From Apricaphanius iberus (Eukaryota; Chordata; Actinopteri; Cyprinodontiformes; Aphaniidae): 64,000 nucleotides of DNA. The stretch covers positions 2,108,001 to 2,172,000 of the forward strand of contig JAPXFQ010002813.1 in assembly GCA_028564705.1 (NCBI GenBank), written 5' to 3'. Every line of letters begins with the position of its first letter. Within the stretch, counting starts at the first letter, position 1. Shown in pieces: positions 24,870-37,276 of the stretch. Below the pieces are notes generated by a model, which was given only the letters and a program-made list of their open reading frames with translations, had not been told where the DNA came from and did no database searches. Made by a program: the position numbers and the translations under genes.

Positions 24870-26590
24870 CACGAGTCTACACAAGGTACTTTACAGGTCA
24901 TTTAAATTAAATCTCACATACATTCCAATAGGTTTAAAAGTTTTCTATCTACATAAGACCAATACCAAAAGATCCATAATTCAGAAATTGTATGTTACAG
25001 CTTACATAATCATTGGTCAGAGGACTTGACCTCATGCATGATTTTAACCACAATAATTGTTAAAGATCTGGTGGTTCCATAGCATCCAAGAATAACAATG
25101 GAAAGTTGAGTTGAAGGAAAAAATGTAGAAACAGGTGTACAATAACTACAGCCTTGAGAAGATTATGAAGCAAAGCCCACTCAACAGCTTGGTTCCAAGG
25201 CTCAGACTGTGTCTGAAGTTTGACTGTCAAGAGCCACTACACACAGATAACATGAGATACAACAGTCACATTGGAGAGTTACCGTGTTGGATCTAACCTT
25301 GGCAAAGGAGAAAAAACACTGGACAGTAGCTCATTGGTCTACTGTCTAGTGGTTCTCTTTTCAGATAAAACTTAACGTTTCATCTAATATAAAAGTCAAG
25401 ATCCCAGAGTCTGGAAGAAGAGAAACACAGAATCCAATCAGCTTGAATGACATTGCCGCAGTCAGTGACAATTTGAGGAGTTGTGTCATCTGCTTTATTT
25501 TAGTAAATCAAAAGTCAATGTGGATGAATGGAGCGATGGTGTTATCAGGCAGTTGCCAGATCATCCGACAGTGTACTTGTTTGCAGGTGTGAGTAGGTTT
25601 TACAACAAACAGATGAGACCGTCAGTCTCTGCTATCAATCTGATCTGGTATGATATGGTCCCACCATCTTTAATTATTTTATATGCATTTTTAAATGAAT
25701 GATTAATGAGTGTGAGACAGATTTCACTTGTAGCTTTTATCTACTGAAAATACACTTTAAAATATTACTTTTACAGCAACGTGTTGACCATACGCATCAG
25801 GAATTTAAATATCCAATTTTTCAACATGGGGCGCCAACACAGGGCTTTACTGTGGGCCAGAATGTCTGGCTAAACTTTATGTCTGGCTGGGATGAATTAC
25901 GAATAAACAATGCAGAGCAAAGTTGGGTCGGCATGTGTGTGGAGACGGCCAGAAGAAACAATAAACATGTCCTGTGTGATAATCGTGTCTTTCAAGGCTT
26001 TCGCAATGACCTATTTCAAACACCGAAGCAAGGGCAAAAAAAGGGAACAGTGCTAACTGGTCCAGTTAGCTGTTCAGCAGCTTATGGTCCAGGTAGCATT
26101 ATTATAAGCCTTCTAATAAGAGGGAACAAACCCTATTAATGATCAGATAACATGCTTTTACTGAAGACGACGTGTGCATGCTGGTTGGACACGGATCCAT
26201 GTCAAACACAAAAGCTGTGTCAGTTCCCAGCTATAATCTGTTACCTCTATCTCCCTACATCCTGTTGCAACATGAGTTTGGAACAGTGACGGGATGATGT
26301 TGCGTTGCTGATTTTGATTAACTTTGTGATAACTTGCGATTTTGAAAGCTGCTGAAAGTTCCTGCTTCTGCAATATGATCTTTTTCTAATAGGCATTGAA
26401 TTGGAAAGGAAATGACATAATTATGTGTTGTGTCCTGAAAAAAAAGATTAATATAGAGTAATGAAAAGTGATGGAATATATATACTGTATTTTATCCACT
26501 GCACTAACGCGTATTAGAATTAGTAATGTTTTCTAAATGAATAATTGCACACATCACTGCTTTGTTAATTAGTTACTTAATTCTTTTTCC
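24870..26590. other. Intergenic between serpine2 and prss16, no gene seen
   Basis: Frames at 25481-25702 and 25699-26139 are open by chance: no recognised motif and no splice-consistent neighbours. A short fragment of the AATTCAATTC repeat is at 24.85-24.97 kb. Confidence 0.45.
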
Positions 26591-26603
26591 GAAGTAAGAT
26601 TAC

Positions 26604-27246
26604 CAGAGGTGAGCAGTAACTAGTTACATTTACTCAATCACATTCACTTGAGTAACTTTAAAAGAAATAAATGGTACTTTTGCAGTAGTTTTACTAGAAC
26701 GCAATTTTTACTTTTACTTGAGTAATATCTTTATTTAGTATCGCTATTCTTACTTGACTACAGTTTCTGGCTACTCTTCATGATAATGAATGCTAGTTTA
26801 AACTAAAAATGCATGAGACTCACCCAGAGTTCATGTTGAAATAAGACCTTTTATATGTGCACAAGCTTCATCATTTTAACATCATTTTCCATTTGTCGAG
26901 GCTGTTGTGCCATTTGGAGGCCGAGTGGGAGTACATTACCCTTGTCTAACATTACCTACTAAAAGTATTGATTTCATTAGTTTTTCTTTGAAAAGAAATT
27001 GATTTGGAAAAATGTTTCTTCACTCAATTATTTTATAATTGTCAAATGTTTCTATTTATTTTGGTCTTTAGTATTTGCATATAACTTTACATTTTTCTCC
27101 TATTATATAAGTTTTAAATATTAAATTATATGCTATGATCTCAGAACAAATACTCCAGTTCTGAGTTCTTGAGTAGCATTTTTACCTAAATCAAGGGGCT
27201 TAGTACACCTTAGTACCAGAGTACTCCGCTTAGTTGAAACCAGAGA
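26604..27246. mobile_element. MITE, GTGGGCAGTAACTA family (copy 2)
   Basis: Begins CAGAGGTGAGCAGTAACTAG and runs through TTTACTTTTACTTGAGTAAT to GTACTCCGCTTAG near 27.24 kb, parallel to copy 1 at 21.5 kb. Confidence 0.5.
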
Positions 27247-27459
27247 GGTTAATATAATTTAATCAAAGAAATGAGTAACGAACACACATTCAAACCTTTT
27301 GGTGTACAATATCTGGTACTTTCAAGTCAGAAAGCCAAGAGAATGTAAATGGAAATTCGGTGGGATTATTTATTAAAATATTAATACATTAATTTTTTTA
27401 AAGATATATTTTTATCAAAGTAATTGAAGTGGATGACATTAAAATGATTATATAAATAT

Positions 27460-28650
27460 GTGCTCAGCATAAATGAGTACACCCCCTTTGAAAAAGTTAT
27501 AATCAGTATCAATGAACAAAAGAGCAATCTCCAAACTTTTCACAAGTTTTTTGAGTTTTGAGTGTTACTGAATAGTCAATTACCTCCATAACCTGAAATT
27601 AAGGTTAATAATCTTATTTAGATCACAAATTATTCAGTTTTACTCAAATTGGTTGAAGCAAAAATGAATACACCCTGCAACAAAAATTACTATTTCTAGT
27701 ATTTTGTATGAGCGCCATGATTTTTAAGGACAGCATCAAGTCTTAGGCATGGAATGAACGAGTTGGCGAAATATGGCAACATCTATCTTTTTCCATTCTT
27801 CAAGAATAACCTCCTTTAGAGCCTGGATGCTGGGTGGAGATCAGGAGACATACTTGGCCAATCAACTTCACCCTGTTCTTCAGAAATGCGACAGTAGCTT
27901 TAGATGTGCGTTTTGGATCATGGTCATGTTGGAAAAGTGCACGACGACCAAGTGCATGAAGTAATGGCATTTTCTCCATTGAGTTCATGATACCATCAAT
28001 GAAACGCAGCTCCCAAACACCAGCAGCACTCATGCAGCCCCACATAAGGACACTGCCAACACCATGTTTCACTGTAGGCATCATGCATTTTTCTTTGAAA
28101 TCCTCACCTTTACAACGCCATACAGTATGTAAACCATTCGTTCCAAAAACAGTGATCTTTGTCTCATCACTCCAGAGTATAGAGTCCTAGTAGTCTTCTT
28201 TTTCAGCATGGGCCCTAGAAAATTCTAGGCATGCTTTTTTGTGCATGTGCTTTAGGAGAGGCTTGCTTCGTTGACGATACGATGCATGCCATACCTATGC
28301 AGTGTGCGCCGTATTGGGTCATGGGAAACGGTCACTCCATTTTGGTTTCCTACTGCTTTAGCTAACTAAAATGAACTTGCATGGCAATTTTCTTCAACCC
28401 TTCTCATCAAAATACGACCTGGACTCTGTAAGATGGTTGCATTTCCATCTTTATTAAATTTTTGGATCCCTTTAGCTACAGTATTTTTGACTGATATGTA
28501 AAGCTTTGCTGATCTTCTTGTAGCCCTCACTTTATTTGTGTAAATAAATTATTTCCTTTCTCAGATTGTGTGACATTTCCCTTTCATTGGGAGCCTTTGC
28601 TGACAGCATGAAATGGGAAGGGCTTTGGTTTGCTTTGCTTCGGTATGGGA
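27460..28650 (-). mobile_element. Tc1-like element, truncated
   Basis: Starts with the end sequence CAGCATAAATGAGTACACCC. Minus-strand frame 28084-27800 reads PTVKHGVGSVLMWGCMSAAG and later HDHDPKRTSKATVAFLKN, the central catalytic part of a Tc1 transposase with the usual [10 protein letters not shown] altered. The remaining N-terminal part (to about 28.65 kb) is scrambled and matches the 5.7-6.4 kb copy. Confidence 0.75.
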
Positions 28651-29244
28651 GCTTTGGTCCGCACTTTATTGATCATTTTATTGTAGACTATTTAAATAAA
28701 TTATTTAATGGCTTAGGTTAGTCTGAGCTATCTCTGTAGTTAGGCTGCTATAGGCTTAGATTGGTGGAAGACAGACAGACTACTTTTCTTCACGTTGCTA
28801 CTTTTCTTTTTTACTACTCTCCTGCTTTTTTTTCCAATCGTTAACTTGTGTTTACTCAGTGTTTTTCTCTCCATAGAAGGTACACTTTGAAGACTTGTTG
28901 AATTCGGGCGTCAACTGGGATGATACCCCGTAACTGAACATTGTCCATATCCTGTTAATATTTTTAACATAGAAAGTACTCTTAGATCATTTTGCTCTGC
29001 GTCTCTCCTCTGTCCTCTCAAACCTCCACTCAGTCATTGCCAATGGCCGCTCATTCTTCCAGGTCCTGCTGAAGGTTTCTTTCTGTTAAAGTAGAGTTTT
29101 TCCCTCTCCAATGTTACTACATTATTGTTCAGTATGAGAGACTGTGTAGTCAATGACATATTATAGGCAACTGTCTACATGCTGACTTTGTAATATCATT
29201 AACCCACAGAAGCTAAAATAATTCAAACTCGATAATAAAAAAGA

Positions 29245-29250
29245 TTTATT
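29245..29250 (-). terminator. prss16 polyadenylation signal
   Basis: AATAAA on the minus strand (TTTATT on plus) lies 170 bp past the prss16 stop codon, implying a short 3' UTR with cleavage near 29.22-29.23 kb. Directly beyond it is a SINE-like 3'-end fragment. Confidence 0.5.
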
Positions 29251-29419
29251 CATTATTTCAAAGTTTTGATACATTCAAAACAAGAACTTTCACCAATCAT
29301 GACTTGTGCAAATTTGCATTTCAAGATTTCAAGGTCCTGAAAATTTGGCAGCAATCAAATTCCAATTTCAGAAATTAGGAGTGATGTGTGTGCTTTGTGA
29401 ATGCCGAAGGACCCTAATA

Positions 29420-32400
29420 TCACTGCTTCAACCATTGCTGGAGGAGAACGAAGACGTGATCCCGAGCCTCAGACAGTTGGGGAAGATCTTCGTTCCTCGC
29501 TGGGTACATGTTAGCACAGTGAGCCGTCCCTGGATGAGGGGGAAAAAACATGACCATTAATGACACAGCAGGGAAACAAAGTGGATGGGGGGGGGGTTAG
29601 CTCCCAAAACAGAAATCAAAGAAGTAGGAGCTGGAGAAATCCACAGCTCAGGTTTGAGAATTTGTCTAATGGAAAACTTTTTACTATTCACACCAAATAT
29701 CTGGCCTTTATAAAAGAGCGCTTCACACCACATTCAATCATTCACCCAATCACACACACACATAGGTGTGTAGTGGCTGCCCCACACTGATTCCACCAGT
29801 AGGCAAGGCATGCCCAAGGACAACAGCCAAGACAGATAAAGAGAGGATTCAAACCTGCAACCCTCCAGTTTCAGGACGAGCTCCTACTTCTTAAGCCACG
29901 GTAAATATTGTAATATTTTAAGCGTAATATTTTAACGTAGATTGTTACAAACATTGAAAGTGATTGCTCAAATTCTAGATTTCTTCCTCTGTTTTTTTTA
30001 AAATGAGTCACAAATAAACTGTACGAACGTAACCATGTCCCAGCCTTTATGTAGGGATAGTTTTTATCTTAGACTACATAAATAATACAGGAATGACCAA
30101 AGCCAACCACAGTGAACAGACCCACAGACTAATGCAGACTCATTACTCTTATTTTCTCCCTTAGGCTCATTATAATTTAAGTAAAATAGACCATTTTGAG
30201 GATACAGTCATTATACCAACATGTTAGCTGAATCAAGTGGATTTCCTCACCTTTAATGAAGAGAGCAGGGAGCTCAACTGTGATGTCCTTAGTGATCCCC
30301 AAAGCGTGCCAGGGGTCGATGGACCCGTTGGGGAACACTATCCTGCTGGAGCGGATGTCGTAGCCGCCGTAATACTCGTTGGTCTGGGCAACGGCCTCTG
30401 CCACCTCTTCAGCACTTATGTTGTAGAAGTTTGCACATTGCTTCACCTGATAACTGGATTCAAAGAAGAGAACTCCTTATACCTCATGAAACTTCCTTTT
30501 TATGAGGTTTTATACGACAGACCAATTGTAAGCATTGCATAATTGTGAGGTGGGAGGGAAAAATGAAGTGTTTTTGTCAGAAAGAAGAGTTCTGGCACAA
30601 CTGCAAAGCTACAAAGAAATAGCCTTTCATTTAACACAGGCGGGGCAATAAGCCCGTGGAAACTCTGGAGGAGCTGCAGAGACCCACAGCTTAGCTGGGA
30701 TAATCTGCAGATGTAACAACTACATTTTGTGGAACACATACATTAGATTTCCATTAGTGAATAAGGTCACTGTTGAAAGAAACTCCTAACATTTTCAGAT
30801 AACAGGTTGCCACATGATTAAAAAAAATAAGTCATTGCTCTGAAAAGAAAAACCAATACCAATGAGGAGTTCTGTAAAGAAATAGTGCAAGGTAACCACC
30901 AAAGTACTTGTTTGAGCAGGTTTGTAAAATGTAAAAAGCATGGTTTTTTACATTTTACTACGGCTTTATGGATCATATATGCCTTTTTTTCCTCCAGACT
31001 CTTTGGTACAAAGAGGGAGAGGAGATGATGAAAACAAACAAGCATGCAAATGGAAAAGATCATGGCTGGAAAAATTATCGAGCTCATTTAATTTAACCTG
31101 TGATTAAAGTTCTCCTTCACTGGAAATCTTGAAAAGCTGAGTTTTCTTTCATTAAAATCAGTCACTCTGTGTTCTGAATGCATGCTGCATATGAACATTT
31201 TAAACAAACTTTAATCCCTGAATCAGTTACATGAAGAAAAGAGACCAGAAAATGCCTGGGTTTGAAAAAGCCCAACAACCATGTCATAATGTTTACTTAG
31301 CATTCATGGCCTCGCCTACCTAGCTTTGGACCGCCCACGGTAATGTTTTTGGCAAGGTTAAAGTCAAGCCTCTTGCAGCTGTAGAGGCAACGGACCAGAG
31401 GCGGGAATTGTGGATTCAACAAGTCTACTCTATGCCATGTTTTTCTTCTGCTCAGTAACTAAACCAGGTGAATTCACCTGCTGATTGGAATAACCTGGTT
31501 CAGTGGCTGAGCTAACAAGCTAATATCTGTGACCACATCCACCCAGGGATGTTACATTTTATTTTATTCATCCTCAAATGTAACAGACGCTTCAAACCAC
31601 GAATTATTATATCAGCAGCTGAATCTGCCGCTGGTTAAATCTCCCGGTCCTACGTAACTTACCGCGAGCTCTCCCCGCTCGTCAGTGCGGTGTGTGTGTG
31701 TTTGGGGGGGATGATGCGGCGGCGCTCGTTCCGAACTGACTATTAGCTCAAATTAGGCGAGACAACTCGCTGGATTTAAGCATATTGCTAAGTGGAGGAC
31801 AATAAATTGTCGAGGATTAACTCAGTAGCAAAGAGGGAGATCGTCGAGCCGAATACCTGTGTGCCTGTGGCGTAGTGAAGACTGTAGCTCTGGTGCCAGA
31901 GTCCTGCTTCGACCAGTAGCACGTCGGAGTCCGGTCTTTTTAGGTAATGCTGCCTAAACTGGGTGGTAAAATCTGTTTAAGCATAAATACCGGCATCATT
32001 TTTGTTACTGATTTTAGTAAACTGAGCCAGTGAAAAAGTACTGTTCCAGTTAGCCAATCAGAGGACAGAATCTTGCATGTCATTAATCTTACTGAGCAAG
32101 TCCCCTACATCTTGCTGAGTCTCCACGCCCACTCCCACACTGAACTGGCATAAACTGAAATAGACTGGGATTTTTATTTTTGACAGAATCCGACCCAGGC
32201 AGCATTGTTTCATGCCAGAGAACACTGAAAAATTTATAAAAACACCAGTGAAGGAGAACTTTAATTGATTTATTGTGAAAGGCCCATATTCAATAGACAC
32301 ATATTCAACTCAAATTTTATTAAGAAACACACAAAATCCATAGCTACACAAAGGAAAAAAAGTAACGTACAAACCACAATAAAATAATCAAGTACACTGA

Positions 32401-35400
32401 AATAATATAAAACCATAAAACACTAAATTTATTCTTTCTATGCTTGAGCCATTTTTTAAAGAATTAATTAGAATTTTCCATCTCTAAATGTGAATAGCTC
32501 AGAGACAAAACCCAAGAGGCATTCAGCTGTGACTCCAACTGAAGGTGTTTCAACGATGTACGGACTCAACTCTAGGGTTTAATGTATTAAATACATTCCC
32601 CTTTTTAATCATCATTTTCCATCATTTTGCCTAATTTTCCTTCCATTTCACCAATATGCTCTACTTTAACTTGGTCCAACTTTCACATTAAGTACTATTA
32701 ATAAACATCAGCAGGTGTGAATGCAATGTATCAAAGTGTAAAGAAGTAAAACGGGTATGAATGCTTTTTCCAGGTACTGGGAACAATGCAGTCAGAAAGG
32801 AAAACATGAAACAGTGCATGATGTGAAACTAATAAAAGGTGATTGGGTGAGCAGGTGCACTATACTGAATCATAATTATGAACCTATTAGGCATAGAGAC
32901 AATGTGTACTGCACTCACTTGAGAGGGAAGCCGGTGAAAGGCTGGTTGGGTGAATCTGTGCTCTGGTAGAATCCGAATTCGCTGCAGGTCTGATAGACCC
33001 ACTGTCTCCCTGACAACACATATGCATAAAGTATTTAATCACTGCTGCATACTAACTTAGTTCTGAGAAACTGAGGCGGCAACAACAGAGAGCAGGCAAC
33101 CCAAACATTAGCTTTAATGGCTACTAAAAAAGGTCCTACATCCGTTTAGTCATTCAGCTTTGATGGAGAGGTAGGAGCTCAGATGTAGTCATAAGCTGAA
33201 AAAGGGTGGTTGGGGAAGTTTATGTGTCAGGATCACAATGGGCTTCTGGAGAACTGTTCATTTTTCTAACAATCCATCTCCAAATTATAATGCTGAGGCA
33301 GAGCATAGGCTAATAACATCCAATCTGATAAAAAGCAAAAAAAAATCCAGATTGAAATATGAAATATAATGTCTGTTCATTTTTAAACACAGATTCAGTA
33401 CGTCTTAAAATGTAGATGCTTTTTTAAGATGGATTTTTTAAAAAGGTTTTTCCATGGTAAAGTGATCTTATTGTAGGTTTGTCTTTTTCGGAACAGCTAA
33501 CCTTGTAGTCTAATTTTGACCTTTCCTTAAAAAAAGACTTTCAGCTACACCCAGATCTTGATTCACTAAATAGCTAAAACCACATCCCAACAGCCATGTC
33601 TCTGGGCTGCAAAAAACCCTTCAAATCCTCCCCAATAAGGCTTGCACAGATCCCTTTGGCAGTTAGTGGAAAGTTTTAAGATGACACGATAATCTTTTCT
33701 CATATGCGGAGTCATGTATAAACACAAAACGTACATGTACCATACAAAAATAGCTTTTCTCAAAAACATTACTTCTGTTAAAAAAAAATCTTTTAGTATT
33801 CCTTGAACTGTTGAGATTTTTTTACCCAACCACTAAACTCTTCAGGTAAATGGTGCTCTAATCAGATGAGAGCGAGGAGGAGCCTTTTTGCCTTCATACA
33901 TTCATTCATGTAATACATGGACTAAAACCAACACTGAAAATCAGCCTAGGCACATCGTCTGTACAGTTCCGCACGGTGGTGGCAATATCGTGCTGTGGGG
34001 ACGCCATACTACTACTACTTGTTTTATGTTCTGTTTCTCAGAGTTGAAGTGTACCCATGATGAAAATTACAGACCTCATCTTTTTAAGTGGGACAACTTG
34101 CACAGTTGTTGACTATTATAGATTATAGTGAGCCAAATACTTGTCCCACTGGAATTGTATCCTACAGTGTGGTCCTACATCCTACATGGCTGTCAAAAAA
34201 TGTTATTAAAACACATTAAAGTTGATGGTTTTAATATGGTAAAATATTTTTAAAAATTCAAGTTCACTAGTATGAATACTAGTGCCAGGTGCTGTATCTG
34301 TCTGAAACAGATACAGCACCAGGGATCACAGAAAGTGATCCCTGGTGGACCCGACCGTACCCACCTCCACCTGCAGCTGGTCCATTCCAGGATGTGTTAG
34401 TCATGTCTCGGACATAGTTACTGAAGCTGGGGTCCAGGCATTTCACAGAGAACGTGTCCATCATGAGGCGGGCCACAGCGGCATAGCGGGTGTAAGGATC
34501 TCCCAGTGAGGAGTCACTCATTACACCACACAGCACCTTGATGGTTATGTTGGTGCCCAAAACCCCCTGTGGTAAAACAGAAGTGGAAGAAAAACTAGAT
34601 TATTTTTATTTAAAACAGATACAGTTTATAGATTAGCATATATTACAAAAGGACATGTTGGTAAGACACATGAGCACAGTCCTGGGAAACTCAAAGAAAA
34701 TTTATATTTTAATACTCCATGATCTGGTCAAAATCTTGGTGTTATAGCATTGGATCATCAGCCATCTTTAAAATTTTCCTTAGCTACATTGCATGTAGCT
34801 GTTAGATACTCCAGTTCCTCTTGGGTATAAAGAAAACTAACATTCTGCTACTCATATCATGGCATCAAACTTCTGGATTGATGTCTTTTAGCCAACTGTG
34901 AATCTTGTTTTATATAAATTTTAAAAGCCCTGGTAAGAGTTTGTGATATGTACATGATCTACTAAAACCTTATGATTTTCCACTATGGGCCGTGTTCTTG
35001 TCTAATGTATTTCTAATGGATGAAAGGGGTAGGGGCTTTTCTTATTGTAAACTCAACTAGATAAGTTTCAGGAACAACCAGCCCAGTTCTTCACTACAGG
35101 GATTTTTACGCCTTCGAACAAACATCTTTTAAAATGACTTCCTAAGTTAGCACATTTGCATTTAAATATCTCCACTTCGGTAGCAAAGCGCAACCAGACT
35201 CACAATAGTTGTTTGTGCACACAAACCTAGCCCAAAAAGATGGTTTACTTTTAGATTCTGACCTAATACTAACCCTATCGTGGTTCTTAAAGGGAAACTA
35301 TTATATGTTTTTTTGCCACTTGGGTCTCCACTGGCTCTATAAACACTCCTAACATGAATAAAAACCATTCATCCATTTGTAAATTTTTTTCAGAAATCTT

Positions 35401-37205
35401 CTGCTTCTAGAAGATGTCACAATAAGCAGAATTTGCATATAACGTCCCCCCCCAACACACACACACAACCACCTGTCAAACCCCACCTACCGATTACAAT
35501 TCCATATCATTGTTTTTTTTGTAGCATACCCACAGTCTAGTAACAAGATGGGTAGGTGTGTTCTGCAAGCAGTAGTTTGCATAAAAGTGACAGATCCCTA
35601 TAAAAAACTAATTGTGTCTGGGACTGAAACTGTCAAGAATTTAGCTGGTGATATCGCTTTATGCAAGCCGGGTTTTGTACACAGAACTTTATCTTTATTA
35701 ACATAAACATACATACTGCTCACAAAAATTAAAGGAACACATTAGATACATCAGATCTTAATATGAAGTTGGATATCTATGCAATTAACGACAGGGCAAT
35801 GTCTTAGGAACAAAAGGATGCCCAAGTCTTTTAATGGAAATAAAAGTTTTCAGCCTACAGAGGGCTCAAATGTGTAAAATGAAGATGTGGCAGGCTAGTC
35901 CATTTTTTCAAAAACTTAATTTCTGCAACTCAAAATGCTTTTCAGTATCTTGTGTGGCCCCCACGAGCTCGTATGCATGCTTGACAACGTCGGGGCATGC
36001 TCCCAATGAGACGACGGATGGTGTCTTGTGGCGTTTCCTCCCTGATCTGTGTGAGGGCCTCCCTGAGCTGTTGTACAGTCTGAGGAGCAACCTGGCAGCG
36101 CCTAATGGACTGAAACATAATGGGTTTAAGTCAGGGGATCGTGAAGGCCATTCAATTGTTTCAATTCCTTCATCCTCCAGGTACTGCCTGCATACTCTTG
36201 CCACATGAGGCCGGGCATTGTCGTGCATTAGGAAGAAACCAGGACCTACTGCACCAGCGTAGGGTACGACAATGGGTTCAAGGATTTCATCTTGATACCT
36301 TATGGCAGTCAGAGCATCATTTCCTAGGCAGTAGAGGTCTGTGCGTCCCTCAATGGATATGCCTCCATAGACCATCAATGACCCACCAACAAAACCTGTC
36401 ATGTTGAACGACGTTGCAGGCAGCAAAACGTTCTCCTTGTCTTCTCCAGTCTCTTTCACGTCTATAACAGGTGCTCAGGGTGAACCTGCTTTCGTTTGTA
36501 AAAAGTACAAGGCGCCAGTGGCGGACTTGCCAATTCTGGTGTTCTTGAGCAAATGCCAGTCGAGCTCCACGGTGCTGGGCAGTGAGCACAGGGCCCACTA
36601 CAGGACATCGGGCCCTCAGGCCATCTTCATGAAGTCTGTTCCTGATTGTTTTGGTAGAGACATTCACACCAGTGGCCCTCTGGAGGTCATTCTGTAGGGC
36701 ACGAGCAGTGCAGGAGCAGGCATCGGTCCTGCTGATGGATTGAGGACCTTCTACGGCCCTGTCCAGCTCTCCGAGAATAACCACCATTCACCTGAAATCT
36801 CTTCCATGTCCTGGAGATTGTGCTGGGAGACACATTAAACCTTCTTGTTGCAGCACATGTGGATGTGCCATCCTGGAGAAGTTGGACAACCTGTGCAACT
36901 TCTGTAGGGTTAAGGAATCGCCTCATACTGCTAGTAGAGATGATTACTCAAGCCAAAACCAGCCAAAAAGATCAAGAGGGCGAAACTTGAAATGACCTCC
37001 ACATGTAAAACCAGTCCTGTTTTGAGGGTTTTCTAATTGTTGCCACTGTAGTGCACCTGTTGTTAAGCCCATGAACACCAATACAGGTGAAAGTGATTAA
37101 CGATGCCCTCAGCTGCTTAACCAACCACAAAATTATCAGACAGGTTTAATTGATTTCATACCAGGCCCAATAAAAAAAAGTGTTCCTTTAATTTTTGCAG
37201 CATAT

Positions 37206-37276
<71 letters not shown>

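Noticed and set aside
25699..26139. 146-codon plus-strand frame in the serpine2-prss16 gap
   Set aside because: No recognisable domain; looks like a chance frame.
29619..29892. 14-bp repeat AAGAAGTAGGAGCT as a target-site duplication
   Set aside because: The two copies are inverted, not direct; more likely heads of two oppositely oriented SINEs.
35908..36459. 183-codon minus-strand frame as a gene
   Set aside because: It is a shifted piece of a Tc1 transposase with lost catalytic residues, inside inverted ends.
37207..37271. Regular repeat as a CRISPR-like array
   Set aside because: Simple TA dinucleotide run in a vertebrate genome; no spacers.
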